64,000 nt of DNA from Tetracentron sinense. Taxonomy: Eukaryota; Streptophyta; Magnoliopsida; Trochodendrales; Trochodendraceae. The stretch lies in contig CM026557.1 in the NCBI GenBank assembly GCA_015143295.1, forward strand, positions 29,297,760 to 29,361,759, given 5' to 3'. Below, piece after piece: positions 32,697 through 44,474 of the stretch. Position numbers and translations under genes: made by a program. The first letter of the stretch is position 1. The number at the start of each line of letters is the position of its first letter. The notes below the pieces were generated by a model that had not been told where the DNA came from, searched no databases, and saw nothing but the letters and a program-made list of their open reading frames with translations.

Positions 32697-35600
32697 AATA
32701 TTATAAAACTCCATATAAAAAAATAAAATAAAAATATAATATTTCTACAAGAGTATCATCAAATAACTAGCATTTATGATAGATATTAAACAACATTGAA
32801 CTAAAGCACCACTACCACTAGCAAACAAGATAAGTGTCTCTAACAATTTGTGGCAATAATAATTTCAAAATTTTTTTCTAGCCAGACCAGAAAAAAAAAT
32901 CTTCTAGAGCCTTTTTCTCCAAGACTAGGTTATGCTGTGGTTTTGTTCTTGTAAAACAGAAAAGGATCCGTTGTTGATCTGTTAATAACAAACAGGGTAG
33001 GCCCACCGCCCACCCTATTCTGGCCTACCCATTTAGGGTTAGTTGTAGACCATGCTATGATGGTTATGGAAGGCGGTCACCGTGCTGTGACAACTGTGAT
33101 AGAAGGGGTAATACAATTCATCGTAATTACTTTAGTGAAGAAAATCTGTCATGCATGCCTATGTAATAAGGGTCTTCACCATTTCAAATTCTCAGAAAAA
33201 AATAAATTGCAGCAATGTTCCAAAAAAAATGGCGTACATTGGCACTATTAGCTTTCGCTCTCAACAAATTTTGAAACCCTAAACCCTTGAAATCGACGAA
33301 ATAAGCTTATAAAAGGGATTTTTTTTAATTTTAAAAATTGCATTTGTGTCTCGTTAAAGACTCGCCCAAGTTGAGTCAATAAACCGACCCAACCGAGTTC
33401 GAGTTTTCTCTGATTATTCATAATCGAGTTTTTTCAAGCGAGTTGACTCGAAACTCAGCCGAGTCGAGTTGACTCGGCCGAGTTTCGAGTCAACTCGCCA
33501 AGTTTTAGTACTATGCCTTGAACACCTGCTAAAAAGCAATTATCTACTTCCTAAATTCACGTTATACTAAGATGGAAACCTTACTAAAATTCCTAATTAA
33601 GATAGTGATGTGGACGTTGGTGAGTCCAAGAAATTTCAGATTTACCAAAGGAGGATGAAGAAGAAGAAGATCCCCATGTCACTTTGGATAGATGACTTGA
33701 GGCATTGAAGACCTCATATGCACACATAGAGCATTAGGAATGCCCCACATTAGAAAGGTGTGCATATGAGCTGATTTAGCAGGTATTATTTAGTTAGCAA
33801 AAGCCCAATGGGCTGGATTAGTACTCAGGAGGGTTATTTTATTAGTTATTTCATTAGTTTGGGCTATTATAGTCTTTTTATTATGTTTTGGTTATTTTGG
33901 TCTTTTTATAATTAGAGTTTCACCTATTTAAAACCCCCTTTTGCTATAAACTTTCAGTTAATGAATCATAATCAAATATTAGAGGCTTTTGAGCATTCTC
34001 CAGCGATTGGAAATTGCTGTGATGCCATGGGAGTGATTCCTTAAGAAATCTAAGGTGTGCTTTTCAGTTTTCTCTATTCTTTCTATTGATCTTCTTTGAT
34101 TTTCTGTTCTTTCATTGAAACTCTAACTCACAAAAAACCCTAGATCCTATCTCCCTTGCAAGAAACCTAACCTAACCTTCCCTTCCCCGTGACTGTTACA
34201 GCCCTTCCCCAGCCCCTTTTGGACTGCCTCACCTGCTCTAGACTGCCGCAGCCTTCCCACTGCCTTTCGCTTGTCACCAGCCACCCTGCAGCCTGTCCTA
34301 GTGCTGCTGCACCACCAGAACCTTATTTCCTTGCTGCTCCTGCTTCTACAGCCTGTCCTCTTCATCTTACAGCCCCTACACCTGTTCTTTCTCAGCCGCA
34401 GACCACCATACCCCATCCCAATGCAACTGCAGCCCCTCTATCTGTCCAAAACATTAAAACAGTAGAAACCAAAACCCTAACCTCTATACAGTCATCTAAA
34501 ACCTTCCTTATCTGTCCAAATCCCTTAACAGCAGGCCCTATGATCCCTGAAACCCTAAACCATAACCCTATGTGATCAAAACCCTAAATCAGAAACTCAA
34601 ATCCTTATGTTTGATTAAACCTATATCCAAAACCCTAAATAGCAAGTAACCTCCTTCAAAACCCTAGAAAAAACCAAGAAATTTGCATTGAACAAAAGGT
34701 TAATCCCTAAGCTTGTAGAAACATAGAATTCCATACAACCCTCATAATATAACTGAGGGTCACTATTGTAGGTATGTGACGTGGCCTTGAATCTCCATAA
34801 AATTGTTTACTTGAATTTTCTGGAACAATGATTTATAATAGGATTGTAATTTTATAGTTTTCTTTATTATTGTTAATTCAATCTTGATCTCAGCACAATA
34901 GATTTTAGGTCATTGCATAGTCCTACATCAGATAGCATGTTATTTAAGGATATCATGGGGGATTGAGGCAGGAGGATCCCCTATCCCCGTTTCTCTGTGA
35001 TTGTATTAGAGTCCTTAAGTAAGATGTTGTCTAGAGCCGAGGGGTCAATGTTCAAAGGTTTCTCGATTGGCCAAGATCAACTTCGTATCTCTCATTTTCA
35101 GTTTGCAGACGATACCCTGATCTTCTGCAATGGTATCCAGCATAAACCTTTTGTATCTACGATGTTTTCTTTGATGCTTTGAAGTTGTGTTGTGATTGCG
35201 AGTGAATTTGACCAAATCAGAGATCGTGTGTGTGGGGGAGGTTTTAGACATTGATCAGCTTGCGTTGCTTTGGTTGTCGGGTGGGATCTCTTCCATCTGT
35301 ATACCTGGCTATGCCTCTAGGGGCAGGGTTCAAAACTAAGGTGGTGTGGGCACCGGTGCTAGACAGGTGTGCTAAACGGTTATCATAATGGAAAACAAAT
35401 TTCCTATCGAAAGGGGGAAAGTTAACCCTTATCCAAAGCATCCTCAGCAGTCTTCCAACGTACTTCATGTCCACCTTATCCATCCCTAAGTCGGTGGTTG
35501 TTTCTCTTGAGAAATTACAGCGAGAGTTTCTTTGGCATGAGAAAGTTGATACCTTCAAATATCATCTCGTCTCTTGGAAGCAAATTTGCCGATCCAAGGA

Positions 35601-38600
35601 GGAAGGGGGGTTAAACCTCAAATCTCTGGTCCAAGTTAATAAGGCTCAGGTAAATGGGTTTGGTGTTTTAGGGTGGAAATGGAGAGTTTGTGGTGCTCTG
35701 TGATAGTGGCCAACTATGGGGAATCTTCATGTTGGGTTCCGAGAGAGGTTAGGGGGTCTTATGGAGTGGGTTTATGAAAGGGTATCATAGCGATGGCTAG
35801 TTTGGTTATGCCTCATTTTAGGTTTAGAGTGGGGCAAGGTTCAGAGGTAAGGTTCTAGAAGGACGTGTGGAGTGGATCCACTAGTCTTCAGGATGACTGT
35901 GGCCATTTGTTTTCGTTGGCCTCTAATAGGGAGGCTGGTAGGGGACTATTTTGAGAGGTAGTGGGAGGGGGTGGTATGGTGTCCTAGGTTGAGACGGGAT
36001 TTAAATAATTTGGATATTGAGGAGGTGTTGAGACTTTTGGCGAGAATTAGTTTGGTTTCCCCATGCCCAGGAATTAGAGATTACAGGGTTTGGTCTTGAA
36101 GCAACCATGGTCGTTTCTCAGTAAGATCCATTTTACAGTCATTTGATCCAGCTCCCTCGAGTCCGTTCCCTCATCGGATTGTGTGGAATCCGGGCATCCC
36201 CTCCAAGGTATCTTTCTTTCTCTAGAATGCAGCACTACATAAGATTCTCACATGTGATCACTTACAGCATAGAAAGTGGAGATTAGCCAACCGATGCTAT
36301 ATGTGCATCCAAGAGGAGGAGACTGTGGACCAGTTTTGCTCTGCATTATCCTATTGTGTTTGGTATTTGGGGTTATTTCCTCTCCCGCATGGGGATGGAC
36401 CGGGTCTTCCCTTCTTCCTTTCACAACTTCTTATCTTGTTGGTCCTTGGTCAGTGTGGATGGTGCTCGAGAAGTGATATAGTCAATTCTACCTGGAGCCA
36501 TCTCTTGGATGATATGGAAAGAGCGAAATCTTCGAGTCTTTGAGGGTTCTTCATCATCCCTGTCTCGCATTCGGGCGCGCATTAGGATGGTTGCTTTGGA
36601 ATAGGCAGGGCTTCAAAGTGAGGGCGAGGTGCTTTAGGAGATATTGGGTTGAAAGCCATGTATATCGATTAGAGGTCATGATAGCCACCTTCTAAGTTGC
36701 TTTTGAGTTTATTTGCTTGTAAACTCTAGCTTCAAGTGCTTTCATGCCTTTCTAATTTGGTTCTACTTTTTAATATATTTTGTGCCTTTACCGATCAAAA
36801 AAAAACATTGGAACACAATCATAAATCAAAATATGCTGAGACAATTTAGGAAATATTTACCCGAATTAATAACATGCTAATTCTAGAAAATTGCAACATA
36901 TAATAAAAATGAAAACTAACCTAAATTTCTAACCTAAGCATGTGATAAAGTCATGCGTAGTTCCAACGCATACAAGCACTCAATCAAGTAAGCAATTTTT
37001 TTTTATTTTTCATTTGTTTGGCTTTTTTGGCTCTAGCAATTTAGGCTAATGCGAGTGTGGAGCATGTGGTCACAAAAATAAGTCCTATATGTTAGGACCA
37101 TGCATACTCAACTATCTCAATTAAATTTTTTTTGAGCTGAATAGATTCTAAAGATACCACAAAACAATAATTATGATGCTAAACATGGTGTTGGCCCATA
37201 GCTTAATATCTCTAGATCGTCCAACTAATTTAACTTCTAAAAAAAATTCCCAAATCAGAGGATCACTCATCTTTGATTTAGAAAGTCTTTTTTTTCTTTG
37301 ATCGGTAGATTTAGAATGAATGAAAAGAGGGGCAGTGCTCCCTCGCAAATGTATAACAAATTCCAACCATGAGACTCAACAAAGGTCAATCATAGACTTT
37401 CCTCTGCAGATCATTGAAATTCAGCATACAAGATCTCACTCAAAAGCTCAAGCATGAGGTAGTGTGCCTTTGCCAACTATGAGTGGCGATGCCAGACCTG
37501 GTGCTCACCAACGGCCGCTTCCTAAGGAAGCTCTTTTCCTCTTTGAAGTCTGTGTATGGTATTGATCGGGTAAGATATAGAGAACCACAACAAAGAGAAT
37601 TCTTTAGCCACCATCTTCAAAAAGTTTCAGAGAAAACAAAGATCAGAACCGCAAGACCCTCGTTGGAATGGAAACCAGAACCGGCCTCGCAAAAGCACTG
37701 ATCCACTGCCCCTTCACTACTTGAGCCTTTCTGCAATTCTTTCATATCTCTTGCCTCTTTAGAAGACGACAACTTCCAGTCCTCCCCCTTATAAACCTAA
37801 ACCTTGGGCTTAGCATTTTTTGGCCCAATTTGGAGAGCTTCTGGCCCACTTCTCCAAAGCCTGCCTCCTCGATCAAGGGCTTGGCCCTACTAAGAAGCCC
37901 GAAACCTCAACTTAGGTTTATGCTCTTGGCCACTCCTGAAACCCCCTAGCTGGCACCCACCCAAGTAAGCCCTTAAAGTTCTTTAGCTATCTACCAGTAC
38001 CTTCGAACCCTCATTGCCCCTAGGGGGTAGTCTTCCACCAGCCAATGACCCAGCCCTCCAAGTTTTCTTTCACTAAATACTGGTAGTCCTAACATGTTAT
38101 TGGGTGGTGGTCCACTTATAGGGTCAAATCAATACGTTCTAAGAAGAAATATTTGAATATCAATTTTCCCTCTAATTCTTGTCACTTGTCCACCCCTATT
38201 AAATGTTTCTGATTTGTTACTATTTTTTGCAGGTGTTTCCTAGGTTCATACTCTACCTTTGACGCTTTTTAGGTTGAGCCATCTCCCAAGGAACCTACAA
38301 TCTCCAATGAGGCTTGAGTGAACAGAATACCTGTTAGTCTGTTACTGCTTGAGACTCCTCCACAAGGATTATAACACTTGTTCCACCGAGCGCCACCTCA
38401 GTATCTTCTACCTTGGTTCTTGCAACCACTGAGGCCACCACCTTCATCGCTGATGAGAGATCCTCTACGTCTCCTAAAATAGTGATCTCCACCAGAAACA
38501 AATTCGAATTGTGTTGGACTGTTACTAATCTTGGAATGGCAAGGACCCACCCCCGATGTTCTAATAAAAGGCTTACGCTTGAGAAAGAGGTCGTAGAATG

Positions 38601-41600
38601 GTGCATTTTCGCCAATCCACCATAGCAAGCTCCTATCCTTTCAAACACCTCTTTGATTGATAGATGAAAAGGGAGTCCAGATAGCGCCCCACTTTGGTTT
38701 AGATATACCTGTGAAAGACAAGTCATTTGCATCAGGCCAGCACTTGTGGAATGCCATGGAAATGCCACCTTGGAAGGGGCTTCTCAAGCTTAACTCGAAT
38801 AATAAGTCATCATTTCTGGTGTTATCGAATATTATCGCTCTCTCTCAGTATCAAACGGTAGAAAGATTACTTCGGACAAAGAAGTGCCCTGATTTTGTGT
38901 GTATTCTTGAGCCTCTTCCCAGTTGACTGAAGATGATGAGGTTGTAGCAATAGTTGTCAAGTTCCATCTATGCATAGGGGAGAGTACCTCCGCGGCATTC
39001 AAACGCATCATTCGACCAACTATTTCTTTACTAACACCATTATCCCATTTTGATGCACCATTAGATTTTATTTATGATAGAGATCCACTGTTGGATCACG
39101 ACTTGGAGGACTATTGACCGTCGGATCGAGAGATGGCGATTGGAGGGCCTAGATCAGGCCATAGATGGGCAACCCCCCACTTTAGTTATTTAGTTGCTTA
39201 TTTTATCTAGATTGTTATTACTTTGTTTTGTCCATTGTAGTTAGTTTATTATGAGAGAACTTAATAAGGGTAGTTTGGTATTTGTCTTTTAAGTAGGGTT
39301 TTATGATTGTCTATAAATACTCTCTTTAGAGATTAGAAATTTACAGAATTTTTATGAATGAACATGACAGCTTTTTTGGCTTTTAGAATCTCCTGTGATG
39401 GGAATGGTGTGATGCCAACCTTGGAGTGATTCTTAGGTAATCTTATCTACTTTCTTCTTCTCTATCTCTCTCAATCACTATTCACGGTTACTATTCACGG
39501 GTTACTATTCACAACAATTATTCTCCATTACTTCTTCTCTCTATTTTGTGTTTTTTTCTTTACAAAACCCTAATTACACAAACCATAGAAACCATTTCTT
39601 GCTGCCCCCAAATCCCTAGCCCTTCTCCCATCACTGTTACAGCCCCCCAGCCTAACTCCCAGCACTGCTGAACCTTTCCCTAATTCCTACAGTCCCCCCT
39701 ATTGCTGCCACACCTGTTCCCAAGTCCTTGTGGCTGCAGTAGCATTTCCCAACCTTCCCCTATTGCTGTCCCAGCCATACTACAAGCCCAGAACAGCCTA
39801 TACCTTATTGCCACATCCCCTTGCAGCATTCCTATTGCTGCAGCAACACAAAAACCCCTCTGCTTGCTGTCCCCTTACCCTACAGCCACCCCAGTCCATA
39901 TTAATTGCTTTCCCTGACCAAGTTCAACCCTAAAACCCTAGAGACAGCCTTTCCTTAAAGCAAAAGTCAAAAATCTAAAACCTGATTCTTTTATATTTCC
40001 TTTTATTATTGCTACTGGGTTTTTTTTGTGATTCAATACAACAATGTTTGAAACCCTAAATCACATGCATATTACAACCCACTAATACTTGTTGAGCCTA
40101 GAACTATCTTCTGAAATCCTTAATACAACAATGTTTGAAACCCTAAATCACATGCATATTACAACCCGCTAATACTTGTTGAGCCTAGACCTATCTTTTG
40201 AAATCCTCAATTGAAAAGGGAAATTACATTGATTATTTAACTGAAATCACTAAGCTAGTGGAAGTTCCCACTTCCATTACGATCACCCAATTCAGATGTG
40301 AATGTTCATTATTACGGGATTGTGGTTTGACCTAGGGTATTACTAATTCCCTTTTGGGCTTTCTTTATTGTAGTTGTGGAGTCCTAAGTAATTTTATGAT
40401 TTCCCTTATTACCACAATTCAATTTTGATCTCTCAATCACATCATCCTAGGTTTATTGCATTGTCCTGCATCAACTTTGGTATCAGAGCCAGATTAGCTT
40501 AGGTTCAAGCTCATTAACATCTCATGCATCACATATAGCCTTAGGACACTAGCTAGTCTCTAACCAAACATGGACCCTACACAATTCAACCAAGTCATAG
40601 GTGAATCTAGTAAGTATTCTGAGAGCACCAATGAGAAGTCTAGAGTCATGGTTGTTAGGAGTGCCCTAACTCAAATCAAGGAAGATGATGACTGGCGTAG
40701 GAATTCTATTTTCCATACGTACGTCAAGTGTGGTGAAAAGAGTTGCAAGCAGTGTAGTCAAAGCGTCCAGGCAACGCCTAGGCGATAGGGGGTTCCCTAG
40801 GTGAGGCGATGCCTAGGCGACCAAAATTTATTTATTTTGTTTATATTATATAAGAATTAACGATTGCCTATCTAGATCATGATCTAGGCAATAGGGGTCC
40901 TGACTAGGCGAGGCGGTGGCCTAGGCATTGCCTAGGCCACATTTTGACTACACTGGTTGCAATGTGATCATAGATAGCGGGAGTTTCACGAATGTGGTCT
41001 CATCTAGTACTATCTCCCGTCTTGGATTGACGCCAATAGCCCACCCTCAGACCTATCGAGTTGCGTGGATAGATACATCTTCCATCCCAGTTGTCCGGAG
41101 GTGTCTTGTCCCTATTCAGTTCGCCTTATATAAGGACACATTGTGGTGTGATGTTGTGCCTATGGATGTGGGCCACATCATTTTGGGTCAACCTTGGTTA
41201 TTCGATAAGGATGTAACAATATTCGATAGATCGAATACATGCTCCTTTATCCATGAAGGCAAGAGGATAAAGTTAAATCCTCTCCCACCCAAAGTTCTCA
41301 CTATTGGGAAGGACATGAATACGGGTGAAAGTCATGAAGAGAACAATTCTAAATCCCTTCACAACATCAGTCTCAAGGAGTCCTTTATAGAGCTACCACC
41401 AGCTCCTAAGCCCCCTATGGAGCTACTATCAGCTCCTGAGACCCTTGTGGAGCTACCACAAGCTCCCGAGTCCATTGTGTAGATTCCACTAGCTCTTGAG
41501 TCCCTTGTGGAGCTACCACAAGCTCCCGAGTCCCTTGTGGAGCTTCCATGAGCTCTTGAGTCTCTTGTGGAGCTTCCACCAACTCCTGAGTCCCTTGTGG

Positions 41601-44430
41601 AGATTCCACTAGTCCTTAAGTCATTTGTAGAGCTATCACCATTTGTGGTGTCAGTAGTCCCTAAATTTCAGGAGGTCTTCCCTGAAGATGTACTAGATGA
41701 GTTCTCACTCATGCGTGACATCCAACATGCACTAGATCCCATTATCATAGGTCATCAGAGTGAGTCCACAGATTCATTTGCATAACAAATTCATGGTTTG
41801 CATAATGAGATCGAATAACAAATTGCAGTCAATAATGAAACTTATAAAATATATGTTGATTCACATCAAAACTATAAAAAGCTTTAAGAGGGAGTTTATG
41901 AGATGACAATGGTATCAAGGGCCCGTAGTGTTGGACCACATAAGATCTTGAAGCGGGTTGATCCTAATGGATATATGGTGGACTTTTCACCTGACATGGG
42001 AACTAACCCAATATTTAATGTGGAGAACCTTGTTCTTTTCAGAGGTTTAGCAGCATCACCTATTGACCCATATGATAGCCCACATGATGACCTTCCCGAT
42101 GAGCTTAGTCCAGACTCACCCTTCATCTCAGACCCACCTCCCCTAAACCTGCCTCCCCCAGACATACCGCCCCTTCTTGATGGCCCTCATGCTAATCCTA
42201 TTCTTGACTCACCATTCGCCTAAGACCCACCCCCCCAAACCCGCATCCTCCAGACCTACCTCTCCTTCATGATGACCCAAATGTTGATCCTATTCCAGAC
42301 CCACCTTCTCTAGACCCACCTCATGTCCACTTCCACTATTATTTTCTCCTTCATTTTCATTGCATCTACTACTCATGCCTAGCATTACAAAAGAGATAGA
42401 GGATGTCTTGGAAGTTCACATGGTTTCTACTAGACACGGGAAATATCACAAGTATCTCACCAAGTGGAAAGATCGATCGAGATGGATCACATTAGAGACA
42501 GATTGTATTTGGCATTCAGGGCGGATCATGCGGGGTGAGTTGCAGCGACTTCTTGGAGCAGTAAGATAGTTTTATTTCGCCAGTGGCGAAATCTTCTCAG
42601 TCGAGGAGAGTTAGCGGACATCGGACCGTTAGATTTTGTTTATGATGGACATCCACCATTAGATCACGACTTGGAGGACGATCGACCATCAGATTGAGAT
42701 GGCGATTGGAGGGCCGATATCAGGTCATAGATGAGCATAGGCAGCCATAGTGGCCAGCCCACCCCTTTAGTTATTTTAGTTGTTTATTTTATCTAGTTTT
42801 TTATTACTTTGTTTTGTCCATTGTAGTTAGTTTATTATGAGAGAACATAATAAGGGTAGTTTGCAATTTTTCTTTTAAGTAGGGTTTTATGATTGTCTAT
42901 AAATACTCTCTTTAGAGATTAGAAATTTACAGAATTTTTATGAATGAAGCTGAGAGCTTTTTTTACTTTTAGAATCTCCTGTGATGGGAATGGTGTGATG
43001 TCATGGTACGATGCCAACCTTGGAGTGATTCCTAGGTAATCTTATCTACTTTCTTCTTCTCTATCTCTCTCAATCACTATTCATGGTTACTATTCAGAAC
43101 AATTATTCTCCATTGTTTCTTCTCTCTATTTTGTGCTTTTTTCTTTGCAAAACCCTAATTACACAAACCCTAGAAACCATTATCTTGCTGCCCCCAAATC
43201 CCTAGCCCTTCTCCCATCACTGTTACAGCCCCCCAGCCTAACTCCCAGCACTGCTGCACCTTTCCCTAATTCCTACAGTCCCCCCTATTGCTGCCACACC
43301 TGTTCTCAAGTCCTTGTGGCTGCTGTAGCATTCCCCAACCTTCCCCTATTGCTGTCCCAACCATACTACAAGCCCAGAACAGCCTATACCTTATTGCCAC
43401 AGCCCCTTGCAGCATTCCTATTGCTGCAGCAACGCAAAAACCCCTCTTCCCTGCTGTCCCAAGCCTTCTATAATCCCCCTCTGCTTGCTGTCCCCTTAAC
43501 CTACAGCCACCCCAGTCCATATTAATTGCTTTCCCTGACCAAGTTCAACCCTAAAACCCTAAAGACAGCCTTTCCATAAAGCAAAAGTCAAAACCCTAAA
43601 ACCTGATTCTTTAATATTTCCTTTTATTATTGCTACTGGGTTTTTTTTGTGATTCAATACAACAATGTTTGAAACCCTAAATCACATGCATATTACAACC
43701 CACTAATATTTGTTGAGCCTAGACCTATCTTTTGAAATCCTCAATTGAAAAAGGAAATTACATTGATTATTTAAAAGAAAGTCTGAAATCCCTAAGCAAG
43801 TGGAAGTTCCCACTTCCTTTTCGATCACCCAATTCAGATTTGAATGTTCATTATTGCGGGATTGTAGCTTGACCTAGGGTATTACTAATTCCCTTTTGGG
43901 CTTTCTTTATTGTAGTTGTGGAATCCTCAGTAATTTTATGATTTCCCTTATTACCACAATTTAATTTTGATCTCTCAATCACATCATCCTAGGTTTATTG
44001 CATTTTCATACATCACATTTACTTGGGTGATCCTATTGGGAAGGGGGTAAACCCCAAGATGTTTGGTTTGAAGAGGACTTACAACTTTGTGAGTTTGCTG
44101 CCCTTGAGAATGAGTAGCATATCTTGGCATCACCAAATTGAAGTTCAGTTCACGTTTGGTTCGTTCAATTAATGGTTTTTTTTTTCTTATACCTATAAAA
44201 GCCGAAAGTCCTCTCGAACCACACCCCCCCTCTCTCTCATCTCGGCTCCCCTCAGTGACGAAACCCCAAATCTGGCTCACCGGCGTTCGTCTAGGCTCAC
44301 CGGCGGCGACATCTCCTTCTTCGGTAATCTCTTCTCTCTCTCTCCTTCTCTGTATCTCTGAAATTTCAAAGAGAAATTTATCTCACTCTCTCTCCCTCCC
44401 TCCTTATCTCTGAAATTTCAGAGAGAAATT

Positions 44431-44474
<44 letters not shown>

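Larger units (their letters stand above)
39051..44015 (+). mobile_element. Gypsy (chromovirus-like) element lacking the pol core
   Basis: The LTRs are 39051-40473 and about 42619-44015. The flanking duplication is perfect, CATTT (39046-39050 and 44016-44020). The internal region is only about 2.1 kb: a gag start (40570-40790), protease (about 40960-41380), a short repeat-rich linker, the integrase C-terminal end (about 41903-42100) and a chromodomain-like segment (about 42380-42570). RT, RNase H and the integrase core are absent, so it is a large-deletion copy or a non-autonomous form. A small MITE sits between gag and protease. It is antisense to the MAG2-like gene. Confidence 0.88.

Noticed and set aside
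34189-34575. 128-codon Pro/Ala-rich frame, and similar frames at 39702-39933 and 43133-43525
   Set aside because: All fall in the C-rich leader of related LTRs; they are low-complexity by-products of the DNA sequence.
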